The translations under genes were made by a program, and so were the position numbers. This document shows, piece by piece, positions 5,107 through 10,582 of a stretch of DNA of 10,582 nt. Below the pieces are notes generated by a model. That model was not told the origin of the DNA. It did no database searches and saw only the letters and a program-made list of their open reading frames with translations. Location: assembly GCA_012800145.1 (NCBI GenBank), contig JAAZJW010000283.1, positions 1 through 10,582 on the forward strand, written 5' to 3'. Every line of letters begins with the position of its first letter. Position 1 is the first letter of the stretch. Origin of the DNA: Clostridiales bacterium. GTDB lineage: Bacteria > Bacillota > Clostridia > Peptostreptococcales > Natronincolaceae.

Positions 5107-6039
5107 TTGAATAAACACTATGTTCTAATTGTACCGGGCCTTATAATGGGTACATTTGCCAGGGTTCATATGATGAAATCTGATTATAGGCAATACCCGA
5201 CCTACCCGAGGGGGTATTTGTCCCATTTTACCCTCGGGTTTATTGCCGCAGGGCTTGGTGCGGTAGCCGTACCCGCTTTGATTGAAAAGGAATTTACAGC
5301 TATAACATTTTTAGCATTAGCCGCACAACAATTCAGGGAAGTAAGGAACATGGAAAGAGAAAGTTTAGACAATATAGAAATAACGGAAATGGTGCCGAGG
5401 GGCAGTGCCTATATTGAGGATATTGCCAAGACATTTGAAGCAAGAAATTACATGGCAATAATTACTGCCCTTGTGACATCAACCATAATACATGTTTTTA
5501 TAATTTTAAAGATTAACATGCATATGTCTATATTTTTGGGTATGTTCGTAGGATTGGCTGTTCATATATTTATAAAAAGGATGATTCATGGGGAGGAAAT
5601 TAGTGACATAGCTGATGTAAAGGAAGCCAAAATTTCATTTGACGGGCCGATTTTAAAGGTCAACGGAATTGTGATTACAAATATTGGGTTGCAGACGCAA
5701 AGGGATATATTTTTAAGTAACGGACTGGCTGTTGAAATCATACCCAAGGATGAAAATGCAGTGATGTATTTGTCTAATATGGGACAGCGCCAGGCGATAC
5801 AGCATAATGCTGCCAACCAATTGGGCGTACGGAGGGATTTTGATGAACCTGAATTTACACCGGTGGCAAAAAGGGATCCAGAAAACGGAAATATAGTTAT
5901 GGTAATAACTATTATGAAACCCAATATAGATGCGCTGATTGAGGCGGTTAAGGGGACTCCATTATTAGAAACCTCAAAAAGAAAACCTTTGGATTCAGTC
6001 GTGGGTTTAAGGTTGATGAAAAACAGAAAAAAGGTGTAA
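5107..6039 (+). CDS. YIEGIA-family membrane protein (Bacillus YphB-like)
   Basis: The YIEGIA family, which includes Bacillus subtilis YphB, consists of membrane proteins of about 290-310 residues in spore formers and is named after a motif. Here the motif reads YIEDIA (102-107), so the glycine is replaced by aspartate. Hydrophobic segments lie at about 4-20, 40-75 (two passes or a long re-entrant segment) and 116-157. The remaining half, from about 160 to 310, looks soluble and mixed alpha/beta. The start is TTG 5107, 16 nt after the SpoIIP-family stop, with GGGTGGT (5093-5099) as ribosome binding site. The partner subunit gene follows after 3 nt. In Bacillus, yphB also lies near der and gpsA, which supports orthology. 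The biochemical function is not known to me; a role in spore envelope assembly is inferred from conservation and context. Confidence 0.88.
   Translation: MNKHYVLIVPGLIMGTFARVHMMKSDYRQYPTYPRGYLSHFTLGFIAAGLGAVAVPALIEKEFTAITFLALAAQQFREVRNMERESLDNIEITEMVPRGSAYIEDIAKTFEARNYMAIITALVTSTIIHVFIILKINMHMSIFLGMFVGLAVHIFIKRMIHGEEISDIADVKEAKISFDGPILKVNGIVITNIGLQTQRDIFLSNGLAVEIIPKDENAVMYLSNMGQRQAIQHNAANQLGVRRDFDEPEFTPVAKRDPENGNIVMVITIMKPNIDALIEAVKGTPLLETSKRKPLDSVVGLRLMKNRKKV
5205..5238 (+). other. Intragenic hairpin near the 5' end of the YIEGIA gene
   Basis: CCCGAGGGGGTA (5205-5216) pairs with TACCCTCGGG (5229-5238) with two bulged G residues and a 12-nt loop, and TTTATT follows. It resembles a weak attenuator but lies inside coding sequence, about 100 nt after the TTG start. 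Codon constraint may explain it. Confidence 0.35.
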
Positions 6040-6042
6040 TAC

Positions 6043-6240
6043 ATGCAAATCGAATTAGGGGACCTTATAGTTGCAATTATAACAATGAATAAAGATGCGG
6101 TGGGCACAGGGGGGACAGCTCCGGTTTTTTATGTCGGAAACAACGAACATCTGGGGGAATTGTCAGAAAAAATTTCTAAAATTCTTGATGGTGTTGTCCA
6201 TGACATAGGGATGGGGACATATATTATTGTAAAACATTGA
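6043..6240 (+). CDS. Small capping-complex subunit for YIEGIA
   Basis: This 65-residue soluble protein begins MQIELGDLIVAIITMNKDAVGTGGTAPVF and continues with a segment predicted as helix (LGELSEKISKILDGVV) and a strand ending MGTYIIVKH. It matches the small protein family annotated as the capping-complex subunit that accompanies YIEGIA proteins; I identify it from pattern and position. ATG 6043 begins 3 nt after the YIEGIA stop, with AAGGTG close upstream, so the two are translationally coupled and probably made in fixed ratio. It has no membrane segment or signal peptide. The internal ATG at residue 14 would delete the conserved N-terminal strand, so the upstream start is preferred. Confidence 0.85.
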   Translation: MQIELGDLIVAIITMNKDAVGTGGTAPVFYVGNNEHLGELSEKISKILDGVVHDIGMGTYIIVKH

Positions 6241-6265
6241 TATTATGTTGGGGTGAACCGTATCT

Positions 6266-6538
6266 GTGAAAATTATATATGTTTTCAACAAAAATTTTTA
6301 TGCAGCTGTTAAGGCTGCATATCTACATTTAAAACTGGATTTTCCTGAAAATCTTGAAGATACTATAAACAGCTATAATGAAGAGGGAAATTTCTATTAC
6401 CTGGGCGTTGATATTGAGTTAAATGAAATATATCTGCTCCATAGCAGTAAATGTAACTACATTTTAAAAAACCTTTTGAGAGGTTTTTCTAATTTATATA
6501 ATGAAGAAATCCTAATAATATTTCCGGAAATATTATAA
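6266..6538 (+). CDS. Short, divergent DUF3189-family protein
   Basis: This 90-residue protein starts MKIIYVFNKNFYAAVKAAYLHL, which parallels MKIIYSCYGGAHSSIVASAIHIG of the next gene. The shared pattern continues: YYLGVDIELNEIYLL corresponds to IYMGTDEKLRAVYALG, and EILIIFPEIL corresponds to DIYIVNVVPLL. The YGGAHSS and GTDE motifs of its neighbour are replaced (FNKNFYA, GVDI), and the last roughly 46 residues of the longer form are absent. The start is GTG 6266, with GGGG (6250-6253) upstream. The reading frame is intact, so it may be a functional, specialised paralogue and not a pseudogene. No catalytic residues can be assigned, and the family function is unknown. Its stop codon overlaps a 22-bp perfect palindrome. 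Confidence 0.75.
   Translation: MKIIYVFNKNFYAAVKAAYLHLKLDFPENLEDTINSYNEEGNFYYLGVDIELNEIYLLHSSKCNYILKNLLRGFSNLYNEEILIIFPEIL
6515..6536. repeat. Perfect 22-bp palindrome
   Basis: ATAATATTTCC (6515-6525) is followed directly by its exact reverse complement GGAAATATTAT (6526-6536). It covers the last codons and the first base of the stop of the short DUF3189 gene. As RNA it could form a 9-bp stem with a CCGG loop. No U-tract follows, so it is not a standard terminator. It could be a dimeric regulator site or a 3'-end processing structure. Confidence 0.8.
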
Positions 6539-6602
6539 CCTCCACAATATTTATTTATAAAAATACAAATTTGATGTTTGGGATGGGAAAGATGATAAAA
6601 TA

Positions 6603-7058
6603 GTGAAAATAATATATAGTTGTTACGGCGGGGCTCATTCTTCAATTGTAGCATCCGCCATACATATAGGATATTTACCGGCGGACCGTGTTCCAACCAG
6701 AAAAGAGATATTGAATGCTCCCTATTATGATCAATCTCCAAGGGGGGTTAGGGGCACACCCATTTATATGGGGACGGACGAAAAGTTGAGGGCGGTATAT
6801 GCCCTCGGAATGGGTCCTTACCGTGCCGAATATACAAAAATAGCTTATAATTTTGCATTTCAGTTGGCCGATAAAAACAAAAAGGATATATATATAGTAA
6901 ATGTGGTTCCCTTATTGAGCCCCCAGGTAAAACTGGGAGGTTTCATGTCAAGGGGTATGGGCATAATTAAATTAGGTAGATTTCTGACAGTATCGGGGAT
7001 ACAAAAAAGATATAACCTTTTTATAAAATTGGTTGAAGACGTAAAGAGAAGGTGTTAA
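6603..7058 (+). CDS. DUF3189-family protein
   Basis: This 151-residue protein has the features of the DUF3189 family, found in spore-forming Clostridia and of unknown function. MKIIYSCYGGAHSSIVASAIHIGYLP (1-26) contains YGGAHSS and HxGxLP. PTRKEILNAPYYDQ (31-44), IYMGTDEKLRAVYALG (54-69) and a C-terminal helical region follow. The N-terminal beta strand plus Gly-rich loop looks nucleotide-binding-like, but that is speculation. No signal peptide or membrane segment is present. The start is GTG 6603, because no in-frame ATG lies upstream. The G-rich sequence upstream sits 15 nt away, but a tiny ORF ending in TAG overlaps this GTG and may feed ribosomes to it. It is the last gene of the cluster; the next promoter begins about 25-45 nt after its stop. 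Confidence 0.88.
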   Translation: MKIIYSCYGGAHSSIVASAIHIGYLPADRVPTRKEILNAPYYDQSPRGVRGTPIYMGTDEKLRAVYALGMGPYRAEYTKIAYNFAFQLADKNKKDIYIVNVVPLLSPQVKLGGFMSRGMGIIKLGRFLTVSGIQKRYNLFIKLVEDVKRRC

Positions 7059-7082
7059 TTTAACTTCCGGTGTCCTAGCCCC

Positions 7083-7111
7083 TGGTTTCCGGTCCCCGAT
7101 AATGGTATAAT
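7083..7111 (+). promoter_or_regulatory. Extended -10 SigA promoter of the der operon
   Basis: A perfect TATAAT (7106-7111) is preceded by TGG (7103-7105), giving an extended -10 element. The -35 region (TGGTTT at 7083-7088, 17-nt spacer) is poor, as is common with extended -10 promoters. Transcription would start near 7118, about 32 nt before the first start codon. A direct repeat TTCCGGT (7065-7071 and 7087-7093) surrounds the -35 region. Confidence 0.7.
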
Positions 7112-7149
7112 ATTAATACTTGTATTAAAATTGGACAAAAGAGGGTGCA

Positions 7150-8520
7150 ATGTTGAAAAGAGAGGATACAGGCAACATCATTGGGAAGGTTTATAAAGGC
7201 AGTATGGCGGAAGAAGTGGGAATAGAGCCTGGGGACAGTCTATTGGGGATAAATGGCAATGAGATAGAAGACATTATAGATTATAAATTTTATCTGGCAG
7301 ATGAGTATCTAGAAATAGAAATACTGAAAGCCAAAGGGGAACGCTGGATTATAGAAATAGAAAAAGAATATGATGAAGAACTGGGTATTGAATTCGAAAA
7401 CCCTCTTATTGATGAGGTTAAAAATTGTAAAAATAAATGTGTGTTTTGTTTTGTAGACCAACTACCTCCCAACATGCGTTCAAGTCTGTACCTCAAAGAT
7501 GATGATTTCAGGCTTTCATTTTTGCAGGGAAACTATATTACCTTAACAAATATGAGTGAAAAGGATATAAATAAAATTATAAGGTACCGTATTAGCCCAA
7601 TCAATATATCCGTACATACGACCGATAGTGAACTCAGAAAAAGGATGCTTAATAATAAATTTGCCGGCGATATTCTGGGCACATTAGAAAGGTTGGCAGA
7701 AAATAACATTGAAATGAACTGTCAAATCGTGCTCTGTCCCAACATAAACGATAAAAAAGAATTGGATAATACCATTAGGGATTTAGGAAGGTTAAGTGGC
7801 AGTATAAACAGTGTGGCGGTTGTGCCTGTGGGTCTGACAGCTTACAGGGAAGGATTGCAAAGAATAGAACCGTTTGATGAAAAAAGTGCATCATATGTTA
7901 TAGACCAAGTTAAGGTATGGCAAAAAGGGTTCAGGGATTCTGTCAACCGTAACTTTGTATATGTTTCGGACGAATTTTACATATTGGCAAACAGGGGTTT
8001 TCCAGCCTATGAAAGTTATGATGGATTTCCCCAGTTAGAAAATGGGGTTGGACTGGTAACCAAATTTAAACACGAATTTTATCAATACCTAAGAACGTTG
8101 CAGGGCACAATCGAAATTTATAAACATGTTACAGTAGTTACAGGTACAGCTGCGTGCAGATTAATTCGAGAAATATGTGATGATTTGGTTAAAAGGGTTA
8201 AACATTTAAAGATAGAAGTAGTATGTGTGGAAAACAGATTTTTTGGTGGACACATTTCCGTGAGCGGATTAGTTACAGGGCGGGATATATATGATAACCT
8301 GAAAGACAAATATTTAGGCAACAAAATTGTTCTGCCCCAATCCATGATTAAGACGGGTGAAAAAATATTTTTAGATGATTATACCATTACCGAATTAGAA
8401 ACAAAGCTCGGGGTACCTGTTCAGATAAGTGAGGTAGAAGGTAAAAAATTTATACAGACAGTTTTGAGCCCGGAAAACAGAGTAAAAGAAGGTGAGGATG
8501 AATGTCTAAACCAATTGTAG
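7150..8520 (+). CDS. DUF512 radical-SAM-like protein with N-terminal PDZ domain
   Basis: This 456-residue protein has three parts. An N-terminal PDZ-like domain (about 8-70) carries IGKVYKGSMAEEVGIEPGD followed by LLGINGNEI. A radical-SAM-like Fe-S motif follows, C93-x3-C97-x2-C100 (CKNKCVFC) with FVDQLP directly after. The rest includes the DUF512 region with VGLTAYREGL (227-236), SDEFYILA (273-280), YESYDGFPQLENGVG (287-301) and FFGGHISVSGLVTGRDI (364-380). The family is widespread in Clostridia and cyanobacteria, and its substrate is unknown. The protein should bind a [4Fe-4S] cluster and act in the cytoplasm. ATG 7150 follows GAGGGTG (7141-7147). The gene overlaps der by 19 nt, so the two are tightly coupled. 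A link to translation or ribosome assembly is suggested only by this neighbour. Confidence 0.92.
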   Translation: MLKREDTGNIIGKVYKGSMAEEVGIEPGDSLLGINGNEIEDIIDYKFYLADEYLEIEILKAKGERWIIEIEKEYDEELGIEFENPLIDEVKNCKNKCVFCFVDQLPPNMRSSLYLKDDDFRLSFLQGNYITLTNMSEKDINKIIRYRISPINISVHTTDSELRKRMLNNKFAGDILGTLERLAENNIEMNCQIVLCPNINDKKELDNTIRDLGRLSGSINSVAVVPVGLTAYREGLQRIEPFDEKSASYVIDQVKVWQKGFRDSVNRNFVYVSDEFYILANRGFPAYESYDGFPQLENGVGLVTKFKHEFYQYLRTLQGTIEIYKHVTVVTGTAACRLIREICDDLVKRVKHLKIEVVCVENRFFGGHISVSGLVTGRDIYDNLKDKYLGNKIVLPQSMIKTGEKIFLDDYTITELETKLGVPVQISEVEGKKFIQTVLSPENRVKEGEDECLNQL

Positions 8521-9824
8521 CAATTGTAGGACGGCCGAATGTGGGCAAATCGACTTTGTTCAATAAAATATTGGGAAGTAGGGTTTCTATAGTAGATAAT
8601 AGGCCGGGAATAACCAGGGATAGAATTCATGCAGAAACAGATTGGTTAAGATACGATTTTACTTTGATAGATACCGGCGGATTGGATTTGGATTCGAAAG
8701 AAATAATACCGGTACAAATGAGAAGACAGGCAGAATTGGCTATGGATATTGCGGATGTGATAATATTCGTAACCGATGGCAGGGAGGGGCTGACATCTGT
8801 GGATCGTGACATTGCGCAAGTGCTCAGAAAAACCAAAAAACCCGTAATAGTTACATTAAATAAGGTGGACACAAAACATCAATCTGAGCATTTTTATGAA
8901 TATTATGAACTGGGGATGGGAGAACCGATTGAAATATCTGCCGAGCTTGGACTGGGTATAGGAGATCTCTTGGATGAGGTTGTACGACATTTTGAAACTG
9001 ATAGAGGGACAAGTTATGATGACGATGTTATCGGTGTAGCCATAATCGGCAAACCGAATGTGGGCAAATCCCTACTTGTTAATCGCATATTAGGGGAAGA
9101 CAGGGTAATTGTCAGTGACATAGCGGGGACCACGAGGGATGCCATAGATACACCCTTTATAGATGGGGATGATAGATATGTGCTTATAGACACTGCAGGT
9201 ATAAGAAGGAAAAGCCGTGTTAAAGAAAATATAGAAAGGTATAGTGTTATACGTGCTATTGCGGCCATAAAAAGAGCTAATGTATGTTTGTTGGTTATAG
9301 ATGCTACCGAGGGGGTTACGGAGCAGGACAAAAAAATTGCCGGATATAGTCATGAAAATGGCAAAGGTATGATTATTCTCATTAATAAATGGGATATGGT
9401 AAAAAAGGATAATAAAACGATGAGCGAGTTTATGAGGGAAATTCGTAACGAGCTGAGTTACATTATTTATGCCCCGGTTTTGTTTATTTCGGCACTTACG
9501 GGACAGAGGGTGAATAAAATATTAGAAGAAGTTAAAAATGTTGCTGCTCAAAATTCCAAAAGGGTATCAACAGGAACTTTAAATGAAGTAATCGGGGAAG
9601 CTATGCTGTTAAACCAACCTCCGTCCGATAAAGGAAGAAGGCTGAGAATATTTTATGCTACTCAGGTTTCCATAAGGCCGCCTACGTTTATTTTATTCAT
9701 AAACGATAAAGATTTAATGCATTTTTCGTATCTGAGATACCTAGAAAATAAAATTAGAGAAAATTTTGGATTTGAAGGGACACCTATTCGTTTTATTTTG
9801 CGTCAGAAAACAGGGAGGGATTGA
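8502..9824 (+). CDS. der: Ribosome assembly GTPase Der (EngA)
   Basis: Der is an essential GTPase with two tandem G domains that acts in maturation of the 50S subunit. The 440-residue length is typical. G domain 1 has GRPNVGKST (10-18), DTGG (57-60) and NKVD (120-123). G domain 2 has GKPNVGKS (183-190), the AGTTRD switch I (208-213), DTAG (230-233) and NKWD (295-298). The C-terminal KH-like domain spans about 352-440, with NQPPSDKGRRLRIFYATQ (371-388) and a final GTPIRFILRQK. ATG 8502 is inside the end of the DUF512 gene, with GGTGAGGA (8491-8498) just upstream. plsY begins 3 nt after its stop. All nucleotide-binding motifs are intact. Confidence 0.98.
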   Translation: MSKPIVAIVGRPNVGKSTLFNKILGSRVSIVDNRPGITRDRIHAETDWLRYDFTLIDTGGLDLDSKEIIPVQMRRQAELAMDIADVIIFVTDGREGLTSVDRDIAQVLRKTKKPVIVTLNKVDTKHQSEHFYEYYELGMGEPIEISAELGLGIGDLLDEVVRHFETDRGTSYDDDVIGVAIIGKPNVGKSLLVNRILGEDRVIVSDIAGTTRDAIDTPFIDGDDRYVLIDTAGIRRKSRVKENIERYSVIRAIAAIKRANVCLLVIDATEGVTEQDKKIAGYSHENGKGMIILINKWDMVKKDNKTMSEFMREIRNELSYIIYAPVLFISALTGQRVNKILEEVKNVAAQNSKRVSTGTLNEVIGEAMLLNQPPSDKGRRLRIFYATQVSIRPPTFILFINDKDLMHFSYLRYLENKIRENFGFEGTPIRFILRQKTGRD

Positions 9825-9827
9825 TCG

Positions 9828-10421
9828 ATGTTCAAAAATCTCTTGCTCATTTTGATTTCATATCTTATTGGAAGTTTATCAACATCCTATTTAATAGCAA
9901 AATTTTTTGCTAAGATCGATATAAGGGAACATGGGAGCGGAAACCCGGGTTCTGCAAATATATTGAGAACTTTAGGCGCAAAAGCGGCTATCCTCACGTT
10001 TTTGGGTGATTTGTTCAAAGGTGCGATAGCGGTATATCTGGGGAATATGCTCGGTGGAACTATTATGGCACTATTGTGTGGGATAGCGGTGGTTATTGGG
10101 CATAACTGGCCTGTATTTTTGGAATTTAAGGGGGGCAAAGGGATAGCAACAACCATAGGGGTCATTATATTGGTAAAGCCCCTGGTGGCACTCGTTTGTA
10201 TATCCATAGGGGTGGCTATGCTATTTAAATTTAAATATGTATCCTTGGCCTCCATTGTTGGAGTTGTTATTTTACCGTTTGTTATAATAATATACGGATT
10301 TAACTATTTTTTATTCGGACTTATTTTGGCCTTATTGGCTGTATACAGACATCGTGAAAACATAAAAAGACTTTTGGAAGGTAATGAAAGAAAAATCGGG
10401 GAAAAATCCAGTGTAAACTAG
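9828..10421 (+). CDS. plsY: Glycerol-3-phosphate acyltransferase PlsY
   Basis: PlsY is an integral membrane enzyme that transfers the acyl group of acyl-phosphate to glycerol-3-phosphate, the first step of phospholipid synthesis. The 197 residues show the family motifs: GSLSTSYLIAK (15-25), HGSGNPGSANILR (35-47), GHNWPVFLEFKGGKGIATTIG (91-111, the glycine-rich motif) and YRHRENIKRLLEG (172-184). Five or so hydrophobic segments are visible. ATG 9828 follows GGGAGGGA (9813-9820) and begins 3 nt after der. gpsA, which makes its substrate, is the next gene. Nothing unusual is seen. Confidence 0.97.
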   Translation: MFKNLLLILISYLIGSLSTSYLIAKFFAKIDIREHGSGNPGSANILRTLGAKAAILTFLGDLFKGAIAVYLGNMLGGTIMALLCGIAVVIGHNWPVFLEFKGGKGIATTIGVIILVKPLVALVCISIGVAMLFKFKYVSLASIVGVVILPFVIIIYGFNYFLFGLILALLAVYRHRENIKRLLEGNERKIGEKSSVN

Positions 10422-10446
10422 ATATAAACTAAAGGGGAGTAATTAA

Positions 10447-10582
10447 ATGAGTGATTTCAGTATTGCTGTTCTGGGGGCAGGTAGCTGGGGGACAGCACTT
10501 GGTATGGTGCTTTGTAGCAAAGGCCATGAAGTTAATTTATGGATGAGAAGTGAGGAACAATATAGGAACATGGTACGTACCC
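10447..10582 (+). CDS. gpsA: Glycerol-3-phosphate dehydrogenase GpsA (5' part, runs off window)
   Basis: The first 45 codons are present. The translation starts MSDFSIAVLGAGSWGTALG, with the NAD(P)-binding GAGSWGTAL motif (10-18) diagnostic for GpsA, and continues MVLCSKGHEVNLWMR (residues 20-34), the second strand of the Rossmann fold. GpsA reduces dihydroxyacetone phosphate to sn-glycerol-3-phosphate, the substrate of PlsY. ATG 10447 follows AAAGGGGAG (10431-10439), 25 nt after plsY. The order der-gpsA is shared with Bacillus, where spoIVA lies a little further downstream. The rest of the gene lies outside the window. Confidence 0.95.
   Translation, partial: MSDFSIAVLGAGSWGTALGMVLCSKGHEVNLWMRSEEQYRNMVRT

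Noticed and set aside
5586..6107. Longest open frame on the minus strand (173 codons)
   Set aside because: It is antisense to the YIEGIA gene and its partner, has no recognisable motif and no convincing ribosome binding site. The other minus-strand frames are rejected for the same reasons.
10222..10237. 16-bp perfect palindrome within plsY
   Set aside because: It consists only of A and T and encodes part of a normal PlsY membrane segment (LFKFKY); chance plus codon use explains it.
1..10582. CRISPR array, tRNA, rRNA, transposase, phage or plasmid genes
   Set aside because: No repeat-spacer periodicity, no cloverleaf or rRNA sequence and no matching protein was seen; all strong reading frames belong to chromosomal core or sporulation families.

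Overview
This window comes from an A+T-rich, endospore-forming, Gram-positive bacterium, most likely of the class Clostridia. The evidence is a forespore sigma factor (sigG) next to a ylmC/ymxH sporulation gene, a SpoIIP-family peptidoglycan hydrolase, a YIEGIA-family membrane protein with its small partner, DUF3189 proteins, and a DUF512 radical-SAM protein directly upstream of der. All genes lie on the + strand. I see no mobile element gene, CRISPR array, tRNA or rRNA. The only sign of a dispersed element is a short repeat at the left edge.

Layout. (1) Bases 1-173 hold a short dispersed-repeat-like sequence and the sigG upstream region. (2) Bases 174-947 are sigG, followed by a hairpin terminator region with two mutually exclusive foldings. 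(3) Bases 1074-2895 are ylmC/ymxH, nrdR and pgeF (ylmD/yfiH). This recalls the sigG-ylmA-ylmC-ylmD order of Bacillus, with nrdR in place. nrdR has its own promoter containing a near-consensus NrdR box, which suggests autoregulation. A strong intrinsic terminator follows pgeF. (4) Bases 3149-7058 form a six-gene, tightly packed cluster: a polytopic DUF1614-like membrane protein, a SpoIIP-family hydrolase with an extra C-terminal membrane anchor, a YIEGIA-family membrane protein, its 65-residue capping-complex partner, and two tandem DUF3189 proteins, the first short and divergent. A good SigF-like promoter and a long leader hairpin precede the cluster, so forespore expression is the best reading. 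(5) Bases 7150-10582 are a housekeeping operon: DUF512 radical-SAM/PDZ protein, der (ribosome assembly GTPase), plsY (glycerol-3-phosphate acyltransferase) and the start of gpsA (glycerol-3-phosphate dehydrogenase). An extended -10 SigA promoter precedes it.

How the genes work together. plsY and gpsA are consecutive steps that feed phospholipid synthesis, and der acts in 50S subunit assembly. sigG directs late forespore transcription. The SpoIIP-YIEGIA cluster is the least understood and most interesting part. It encodes a wall hydrolase, two multi-pass membrane proteins and three small soluble proteins, apparently made early in the forespore, and could be an envelope-assembly module. The most distinctive non-coding signals are the SigF-like promoter and structured leader of that cluster, a perfect 22-bp palindrome at 6515-6536, and the NrdR box in the nrdR promoter.
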